Positions 57,063 through 64,000 of a stretch of 64,000 nucleotides of DNA are shown here, in pieces. The stretch lies in contig OX463841.1 in the NCBI GenBank assembly GCA_949825065.1, positions 22,952,916-23,016,915 of the forward strand, given 5' to 3'. The notes beneath the pieces are model-generated. The model saw nothing but the letters and a program-made list of their open reading frames with translations, did not search any database and was not told where the DNA came from. This DNA comes from Odontocerum albicorne. Its lineage: Eukaryota; Arthropoda; Insecta; Trichoptera; Odontoceridae. The position numbers were made by a program, and so were the translations under genes. Position 1 is the first letter of the stretch; each line of letters starts with the position of its first letter.

Positions 57063-57262
57063 CCTGCCTCCATGATGTAGTTAATGAGACACCTGTCGCG
57101 AATTCGATTTCCTTTAGTTATCATTTTTAAGGGTTCTCTTCTGGTTTTCACTTAGGCTTAAGGTATCTTTGAAATATTTCTGGTTGATTAGAAGAAATTC
57201 TCCCATGGACATAAAACTGGCAAATTTAAAGTTTACGATGAAAGTGTAATATCATACAATAG
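57063..57262 (+). repeat. tRNA-headed SINE, family 1 (diverged)
   Basis: 'cctccatgatgtagttaatg' head, 'tctggttttcacttaggctt' body, 'tggttgattagaagaaattc' and 'gatgaaagtgtaatatcata' tail. It ends about 80 bp before the exon candidate. Confidence 0.65.
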
Positions 57263-57345
57263 CATTCCATTTAACATGAAGACTTAATTTTATTTTATTT
57301 TATTGTAAAGCAAATTATACTTAAATTTTTCTTTCTTCTTTTCAG

Positions 57346-57438
57346 ATTGGTGAAAAGGATGTCACTGGAAAGGCACTTCTCCTTGCATGCGAGAAAAGGA
57401 AGGCTGACGATGGCGAGGCCAACAAAGATCTTAAGAAG
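57346..57438 (+). CDS. Candidate internal exon (93 nt), unknown protein
   Basis: It is bounded by 'tttttctttcttcttttcag' (AG 57344-57345), an excellent acceptor, and 'AAGAAG|GTATTG' (GT 57439-57440). It is 93 nt, exactly 31 codons. In phase 0 it reads IGEKDVTGKALLLACEKRKA, DDGEANKDLKK: charged, soluble, with a composition unlike the AT-driven frames around it. One other phase is also open (starting LVKRMSLERHFSLHARKG), the third is closed. A length divisible by three makes it suitable as a cassette exon. I could not place it in a family. Neighbouring exons were not identified with confidence; 16397-16488 is the only other + strand candidate. Confidence 0.6.
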
Positions 57439-57784
57439 GTATTGTTATTGTTTGTATGAATTCTGATTGAGAACACTTCGAACTTAAATTATTTTCCAAC
57501 CAGTTACTTGAAAATTTAACAAAAATAATTATCTTACGTGATATCTGGAAACTTTTGATTTTTAATTTATTTTAATGTCATCTATTGTATATGGATACAT
57601 AATATTACACAAAGTATGATGTATAATTTTTCAAATATTTATTTAGTATACTATGGGTAAATGCTGACCATTTGAAGTATAAAACAAACTTTAGATTTTC
57701 TTAACCGATTCAATGTTCAAATAATAAAACGTAAAATTCCGTGAATGCATGCAATATAATATTAGAGGACCTGTTTGATCATAA

Positions 57785-57850
57785 AAAGCACACTTTATCC
57801 CATCATTAATGCGCCTGACGATGAACTTGAAACCGGTTAAGTACAAAACA
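57785..57850 (+). ncRNA. Hammerhead-like retroelement terminus
   Basis: 'gcgcctgacgatgaacttga' followed by 'aaccggttaagtac'. The order CUGAcGAUGA, short segment, UUGAAACCGGU mirrors 32996-33065 with a very short stem II. The exact CUGAUGA is broken by an inserted AC. Confidence 0.3.
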
Positions 57851-58030
57851 ATTGAAATATTCACAGTCTTTCTTAAGAAAATTTGAATTGCCTCCATATT
57901 GACTCGCGAAGGTACAATTTAAGTTTCATTTATTATATGGATATCAAATGTCCATATTATTAACGTAATTATTTCAAGTACCTTACAGTTATGTAAAAGA
58001 AATTTGAAAAACTCAACTTATTTAACACGA

Positions 58031-58230
58031 ATTATTATCTAACTGAATATTTCAACTACCTACATGTTTCATTTGTTTTTATTATTATCTAACTGAATAT
58101 TTCAACTACCTACATGTTTCATTTGTTTTTATTATTATCTAACTGAATATTTCAACTACCTACATGTTTCATTTGTTTTTATTATTATCTAACTGAATAT
58201 TTCAACTACCTACATGTTTCATTTGTTTTT
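58031..58230 (+). repeat. 50-bp tandem array, 4 copies
   Basis: 'attattatctaactgaatat', 'ttcaactacctacatgtttc', 'atttgttttt' repeats at 58031, 58081, 58131 and 58181 with no differences seen. Confidence 0.95.
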
Positions 58231-58324
58231 ATTCATTTAATTTTATATTGTTCTCATGATTCCTTAAACGTAGACTTCGTATCTCATTCACACCGTTTCT
58301 ATGATTATTCTAATGACATTTATT

Positions 58325-58420
58325 AAGTAAAAATAATGCTCATCACAATTTTTATATAAATACCAAATTTAGATAAGTTGGGTATTTATATAAAATTTGT
58401 GATGAGCATTGTTTTTACTT
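58325..58420. repeat. Hairpin element, ~40-bp arms, 16-nt loop
   Basis: The left arm 58325-58364 ('aagtaaaaataatgctcatc', 'acaatttttatataaatacc') and right arm 58381-58420 ('ggtatttatataaaatttgt', 'gatgagcattgtttttactt') are reverse complements with about two mismatches. Size and loop are within the range of a pre-miRNA or a tiny foldback MITE. Confidence 0.85.
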
Positions 58421-58489
58421 CTACGTTTTTTTTCATTTAATTTAATAAGAAATCATTAAATAACATAGTGTGCTAACAAAAGTGAACTT

Positions 58490-58560
58490 TCGCTGTATAT
58501 TTCAAGAACTAATGTCCTCGTCATCAGACTGATTGGACGTAATAATACCAAAAAAATCCT
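58490..58560 (-). ncRNA. Hammerhead-like retroelement terminus
   Basis: Minus strand: 'cagtctgatgacgaggacat', 'tagttcttgaaatatacagc', 'gaaagttc'. An exact CUGAUGA is followed by GAGGAC-AUUA-GUUCUU, which can pair over six positions as stem II, then GAAA. The stem III/cleavage side (UAUACAGC) is less clear. Confidence 0.4.
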
Positions 58561-58989
58561 ACCAACATTTGGTTTTTAGATATTTAGGAAAATATTGCAT
58601 AGGTTTTTATAACATTGTATTTGAAACCAAAATTCTTGTAAGTAGAATTTACCCATTATCTAATCATTGAACTGGCTTCAGACGTTGAGGTTTAAGAAGT
58701 GTTCATTCCATAACAAAAAAATTAAACATTGTAGTGTTATGGGTAAGATTATTTTTTCATATAAAATTAAAGGATTTTTAGTAAAATTGTTTATTTTTTT
58801 CAGAAAGATATTTAAAATATATAGTAGAATCTCGCGCAACTGTTGTCTTAGCATCTCTCGGTAAAATAAATGTTCGTAACAAACACAGGTTACAAAATTA
58901 CGCCTGTTATATTACCTACACTCATTTCTGAGTGAACGTCTCGAGTGCACGTATTTGAAATTTCATAATTTTCATTATACTGTCTAAGG

Positions 58990-59183
58990 CAGAGTTTCCC
59001 AACGTTTTTTGTGCTATGCCCCACCTAAGCCTTTCTAAAATTCTTATGCCCCCCCTACGTAACGGTGACGTGACAAAGTGATCAAAATACGACTAAACTC
59101 TGAACGAGTCAATTTTCGAATTGCCCCCCTTAAAAATCAAATTGCCCCCCTGTGGGGCGTGGGCCCCACGTTGGGAAACACTG
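58990..59183. mobile_element. hAT-type MITE, 194 bp
   Basis: Ends CAGAGTTTCCCAACGTTTTT and, reversed from the right, CAGTGTTTCCCAACGTGGGG share CAG(A/T)GTTTCCCAACGT. The flanking 8 bp are gtctaagg (58982-58989) and gtctaaga (59184-59191), 7 of 8 identical. The interior is rich in 'tgccccccc'. No ORF. A lineage separate from the 42793 element by its termini. Confidence 0.85.
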
Positions 59184-59369
59184 GTCTAAGAGGTTAAAAA
59201 GGATATAAAAAACACAAATGCCTTACGTTTTGTAAACTTTCAGAATCTATTGTTAAAAATCCTTAGAAAAGGAAAAGTCAACACAACTCGAAGGGTAAGG
59301 GTTTTGTTAAATGCGCAGTATCATGTTAAGGAAATATTAATATCATTACGTTTTCGTCGATACTCTACA

Positions 59370-59551
59370 ACCTGGTGGGTAAATTATCATGTTGTAACTC
59401 ATACAACCAACCAGAAAGATTTTTAACAGACCTGAAGGGAAAATCAGATTGACACCTCTTTTTTTTAATGGGTACTAATGGGAATCGAACTCACAAACTT
59501 CAGATCGGAAGATAGACATCTAACCGACTACGCCAAGGAGGTTCTCACGGA
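59370..59551 (-). repeat. tRNA-headed SINE, family 1, inverted
   Basis: Tail 'acaacctggtgggtaaatta' to head 'gggaatcgaactcacaaact' and 'ccgactacgccaaggaggtt'; B and A boxes recognisable on the minus strand. Confidence 0.75.
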
Positions 59552-59634
59552 GGTTATTATTTTTGTTGAGTACAATGTTTTTATTTTCGTATATATTTTT
59601 TTTATATATTTCTAAAATTTTCTTGACGCTCCGT

Positions 59635-60063
59635 TTCATATTTATTCCTTTTCTATACTGAAAGATGCCTCAATTCATATTTATTCCTTTTCTATACTGA
59701 AAGATGCCTCAATTCATATTTATTCCTTTTCTATACTGAAAGATGCCTCAATTCATATTTATTCCTTTTCTATACTGAAAGATGCCTCAATTCATATTTA
59801 TTCCTTTTCTATACTGAAAGATGCCTCAATTCATATTTATTCCTTTTCTATACTGAAAGATGCCTCAATTCATATTTATTCCTTTTCTATACTGAAAGAT
59901 GCCTCAATTCATATTTATTCCTTTTCTGTACTGAAAGATGCCTCAATTCATATTTATTCCTTTTCTATACTGAAAGATGCCTCAATTCATATTTATTCCT
60001 TTTCTATACTGAAAGATGCCTCAATTCATATTTATTCCTTTTCTATACTGAAAGATGCCTCAA
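59635..60063 (+). repeat. 39-bp tandem array, 11 copies
   Basis: 'ttcatatttattccttttct' + 'atactgaaagatgcctcaa' repeats every 39 bp from 59635 to 60063. Only one substitution was noticed (gta for ata, about 59928). Confidence 0.95.
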
Positions 60064-60074
60064 TTCAAATCGCG

Positions 60075-62740
60075 ATATGTTTACTTTGGCCGACGATTTA
60101 TTTCAATATCTGTCGAAAGATGGCAGTCTGAGTAACTCCTTCACCCGACATCCGCCACGCCAACTTGAAGCTTGTTTTAATACTGAACCAGAGCTTTCAA
60201 ATGTTTCTCTACATAAATAATTTATCGGCATTGTATTTGCTGCAAAAACATAAAAAAGCTTCTCAAAGAGTTCGGGTATAACTTTTGATAACTCCGTGAT
60301 TTAAGTAGGAAAACAATGATACTTTCTTATGTCTTTATTGTTTCCTCTTATTCCATCGTTTTCAAGCTACATGATGTGAAAAGATCGGCTGGTGAATTTT
60401 ATAATACGAGTATAGGTTCAATTCCTTTTAAAAGTAAAGTTCTATTATGTACATATTGCTCTGTAAACGATGTTATAGAAATCATATCTACTATTATTTT
60501 TCTAGCTTGCATAATAAACTATAATATAATACATCAATTCAACGTATATAAAAAGTAACGATTAATGCAGTTATCCAGAGTCATGTCAGTATGCAAAGCA
60601 TATACTGTTGATCCCGGTTTTAGTTATTTTATAGGAGAGCAGTTTAAAATTGTCAGTAAATTAATATAATCGTTGTGAAAAATATGCTGAAACGATTATT
60701 TTTATCTTATAGATCCCATAATGAATAACGCCAATTTCGAAAATAACTCATTTTCACTCAAACGGGAGATTATCTAGTTTGGGCTTTGCATGACGATATG
60801 TGATGAAAACACTGACTTTTCCAGACACTCTTATTGCGTGGCAAATGGTTTGTAATAAAATTCGCAATATGTTTATTTTACGAGCAATAGATTTAGCACC
60901 ACTGCTTTAAATCATCCTTTTCCCCAAGTTTTGCCTTTTTGCGAGAAAGGTTTCGCCTATTTTTAGGCCTTATTTAAAATACGTCCGCCAATTTTCTGAG
61001 AGCCAAAATTTTTTTACAACACACAATTACAATTCAAGTATAGGACTTCCAGTTTTTCAGATTTTTTTTTCATTTTGAAGAACAATATAACCCTTAAGAA
61101 TATTTGTATTTTAAAAATAGAAGAGAGTCATTTTTCTTGAACATGTAACGATTTAAAATATATATTTTTATTACAATTAACTGTTTTTGACAATCAAATA
61201 TTTTATGTATGTAACATATGTTAGTATAGTTCTGTGATTTTTTTACAAACTTCAGCTTTCCTTTTTAACCTTTCTTAACAACTTTTTTGTACATATTTTT
61301 TATTTCTTACATCTCAAATAAAGTATGGTGGGGCTGAAGTGTGCTTATTTAATGACGTTTTGTTTTTCTCAATTGTTTATGATCGCGATAATCTATAGTA
61401 TGTATGTTATACAGTATACTGGTATAAAATGTTTCGTTTTGAACAAAATCTTTATTTTTTAGATATAATTAAGCTAAATATGCCCAAAACATTATTTTTA
61501 TTGACTTTTTATGACAACCCTTTCTTTTTATGTATTTTTCCTTTCAATAAACTACTCTTTGTTCGCTATATAAATCTCGTGTTTGATTTTCTATCAATCT
61601 TTTTCACCTCTTATTCTGTATCTCACACATAAAATTTTTTAAATAAGATAGATTTTTCCTTACTCACATTTTCTATCCATCAAACATTTAAATCTTGACT
61701 TACTTGTGATTTGTTGTTTTCAATTTTCGATCCTGAAATCAATTTAGCATATGTAATATGTGTATGTATATGTACATACACATACACACATATACTTACA
61801 CATATACATATATACACATATACAAATATACACATATACACATATAGATACGTATATACATGAAGCTGAAACATGATTATATTATGCATCAAATCTTTTG
61901 ATGTTTTTACCGTTTAAATAATATGTGTATCAATTTGCTAGGTATTTCGTATAAAATCGGATAGATGGCCTGACGTGGAGAACGTATGAATTATGATGGG
62001 CATCGTAAATGCTTCTTATTTTTTAACGAATTGGATAATCTTTTTTCATGGTATAACATTGTTATTGTCATGTTATTTTGTGAGGTTGATAGCACTAGTG
62101 GTGTTAATATTGTGCCGGGAAAAAATAATGTATATAATCCTAAATTTTGTCGCAGCAATGAAATTTAAAATTTATGATGTTTCACGACAAAGCTTTTAAG
62201 TTTGTCCTTGGCATCGGCGCTCGGTAGATCCATCATCGGTCTTATTTTGTTTTCTTATGTCAATGTGATATTTCCATTCGCTTTTTTTAAATTGTATTTT
62301 TATTTACTGAGGCGTGTTCGTTTTTTTTTCGCAAATATTACCATATTTTATCAATAATTATTCAAAGTTAATTATTTAAGTATTAATTGTATAGATTTTT
62401 TTTAAATGGTGCCAGTTTTAAATGAAATAAAATACTATATCTTTGTTTTTACCACAAACGGTTTTAATGAGTTATGTCTTCTTTGCTAGGTACGCGTCTC
62501 TGTCTTATTTTGTGTATATTTAATCTAAGTTTTATAATCAAACTAATTTTTATAATAATTCTCAGCCTGCCCCTGTTAAAACACCAACTTTTGATTACGC
62601 CCACACCCCTTGACTGGTCACTAACATGTGTTGAGATTTTTTTGAAATAGATTTGGAGTTCTTTAAAACTGCTTATTTATTCAATTAAATATGTGGTGAA
62701 AATAAATTGACACTAATCTATTTTTTTTAAATCAGTCACC
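60075..62740. other. AT-rich DNA with a CA/TA simple repeat
   Basis: A (catata/cacata)n tract at about 61755-61862 explains the Tyr/Val/Cys/Ile frame on the minus strand there. 60100-60170 is somewhat CpG-richer. No gene recognised. Confidence 0.5.
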
Positions 62741-62743
62741 ATG

Positions 62744-62966
62744 ACGACTTCATTGGTCTAGTTAGTAAGGCACGTGTCTTCCAACCCAGAGGGGGCGGGA
62801 TCGACTACCATTGAAGCCAATGGTTTTTTGTCTAAATAGGATTACTGTCTAGTTTCCACTCAAGCCCTCTTTCACAACTTTCTGATAGTTTGGAAGAGAC
62901 GGCAATAGACAAAATCCGCCAGATTTAACTGTATACAATGAAAGTGGAATACAAGACTCATCAAAA
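62744..62966 (+). repeat. tRNA-headed SINE, family 1
   Basis: 'acttcattggtctagttagt' and 'ggggcgggatcgactaccat' head; 'tagtttccactcaagccctc' body; 'gtttggaagagacggcaata' and 'actgtatacaatgaaagtgg' tail. Confidence 0.75.
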
Positions 62967-63179
62967 TAAGGGGGGAAACATACATTTTTTATAATGTATA
63001 TTGAAAATGTCGTGTTCTTAAACTTAGGTAACTGTCAATAACTTATGTTTAGTAAGTTTTCAAGAAACATAATGCTTGAATTCATTCATTCACATGGTAA
63101 TCTCAACATGTATGAATTCATCATACGTACATGTTAAAGCACATGGCCTGGATATATTATTGTCGTCGGCCCAATAATC

Positions 63180-63394
63180 GAGCTTTCGTGTTTAGATCCA
63201 CAGAAGTAGGTAAGTATCTCACAGTTCGCTGTCGTACGGGTTTGAAATACTATCGTGCGTGGACAGAAAACACTTGCCGCAAATCTTTAGCTTGTGCAAA
63301 TATTGCTATCAGACAATTTTTTAACCAAACTGGAACCCTTTCAATATTTTTTGGAACCGCGCTGGAACCCTGGGTGGAGTTGAAACCCCGGCTA
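63180..63394 (-). repeat. GGTTCC-rich transposon-like fragment, cut by the gap
   Basis: Minus strand: 'tagccggggtttcaactcca', 'cccagggttccagcgcggtt' and 'attgaaagggttccagtttg'. The repeating 'ggttcc' resembles ends of widespread animal DNA transposons. A strong donor-like 'AAGTAG|GTAAGTAT' lies on + at 63208. The right end is lost in the N run. Confidence 0.3.
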
Positions 63395-63594
63395 NNNNNN
63401 NNNNNNNNNNNNNNNNNNNNNNNNNNNNNNNNNNNNNNNNNNNNNNNNNNNNNNNNNNNNNNNNNNNNNNNNNNNNNNNNNNNNNNNNNNNNNNNNNNNN
63501 NNNNNNNNNNNNNNNNNNNNNNNNNNNNNNNNNNNNNNNNNNNNNNNNNNNNNNNNNNNNNNNNNNNNNNNNNNNNNNNNNNNNNNNNNNNNNN
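63395..63594. other. Assembly gap, 200 N
   Basis: Exactly 200 unspecified bases, a typical placeholder length, so the true gap size is unknown. Confidence 0.99.
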
Positions 63595-64000
63595 GCAGCC
63601 GGGTTGCGTCCCTCTCAACTTCGCCCTCCCATCACAGCCTTGGCCTGCCCACTCTCCTTCCACACGGGTGTCGGATTATTTTGGGTGCTCGTTATGACGG
63701 CATTCTCTGCACATGTCTGGCCCTTCTCAATCTGCTCAGTCTGACATGTACACATAGCCTGGGAGCTTTGTAGGTATTATACAGCACGTCATTGTATCGT
63801 ATTCGCCAAGTTTCGCCATCATTCACGGGGCCCAGGATCCTACGTAGTACTCTTCTCTTGAAGACATCCAGCAACTTTGCGGATTTAGCTGCCAGTGTCC
63901 ATGCTTCGCACCCATATGCCACCATTGTTCTAATAATTGTTTTGTATAGGGGGCCTTTGCTTTTTCTGTGGACACTTCTGGACTTGAACATCGGCAGTAG
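63595..64000 (-). pseudogene. LINE reverse-transcriptase C-terminal part, runs off the window
   Basis: Minus strand from the window edge: MFKSRSVHRKSKGPLYKTII, RTMVAYGCEAWTLAAKSAKL, LDVFKRRVLRRILGPVNDGE, TWRIRYNDVLYNTYKAPRLC, VHVRLSRLRRARHVQRMPS, stop, RAPKIIRHPCGRRVGRPRL, stop, WEGEVERDATRL into the gap. 'LYKTxIRxxVxYGCExWTL ... LDVFxRRxLRRIxGPVxxxxxWRIRYNxxLYxxY ... RLxRLRxxxHVQRMP ... GRRxxGRPxxRW' is a classic non-LTR retrotransposon C-terminus. Two late stops show decay. The upstream reverse transcriptase may lie beyond 64000. Confidence 0.85.

Noticed and set aside
58031..58230. CRISPR array
   Set aside because: Contiguous identical 50-bp units with no unique spacers in an animal genome; the same holds for the 39-, 61-, 75-, 87- and 124-bp arrays.
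61680..61892. 70-codon minus frame rich in Tyr, Val, Cys, Ile
   Set aside because: Translation of a cacata/tatata simple repeat.
63131..63697. Long frames spanning the N run
   Set aside because: N codons were read through; the sides are unrelated repeat pieces.

Overview
The window reads as intronic or intergenic DNA from an AT-rich animal genome, most likely an arthropod and probably an insect. Nearly every longer open frame is short and broken. The recognisable protein remains belong to transposons: non-LTR retrotransposon 3' ends, mariner, hAT, PIF/Harbinger and a Penelope-like element. tRNA-headed SINEs with insect-style 3' tails occur on both strands. A run of exactly 200 N (63395-63594) shows this is a draft scaffold. 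The species cannot be fixed from the sequence alone.

Host gene content is thin. The best exon candidates are 57346-57438 (+, 31 codons) and 16397-16488 (+, 92 nt). A recursive splice site lies at 2778/2779 (+), where acceptor and donor abut. All three are on the + strand and would fit one gene with very long introns, but no domain was recognised. A possible small two-exon gene lies on the minus strand (1429-1379 spliced to 716-339), encoding about 142 residues with a hydrophobic start.

Layout. 0-5 kb: candidate minus gene, perfect 73-bp hairpin, SINE pieces, a LINE C-terminus, the recursive splice site. 5-13 kb: AT-rich DNA with one LINE tail. 13.4-21.2 kb: LINE wrecks in both orientations, an 87-bp array, a deleted mariner with both inverted repeats, candidate exon, SINEs, and a 61-bp repeat array. 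23.5-30 kb: a 75-bp array, a SINE cluster, and an 881-bp TTAA-flanked element inside a SINE. 31.4-34.7 kb: mariner remnant, Penelope GIY-YIG fragment, LINE 3' end. 36-46.6 kb: CpG-rich patch, LINE remnants, nested SINEs, and a 1054-bp hAT with intact 8-bp target duplication. 48-53.2 kb: a second copy of the 61-bp repeat, another SINE type, inverted Penelope termini, LINE end. 54.5-64 kb: a 124-bp array beside a Harbinger element, 50-bp and 39-bp arrays, hairpin and hAT MITEs, exon candidate, and a LINE running off the window edge.

No operon-like or defence system is visible. The points most worth following up are the recursive splice site, a set of about nine Penelope-type hammerhead-ribozyme-like termini, and a roughly tenfold excess of the octamer TACGAGTA/TACTCGTA (26 copies). 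All reading was by eye; no alignment, folding or gene-prediction program was run.
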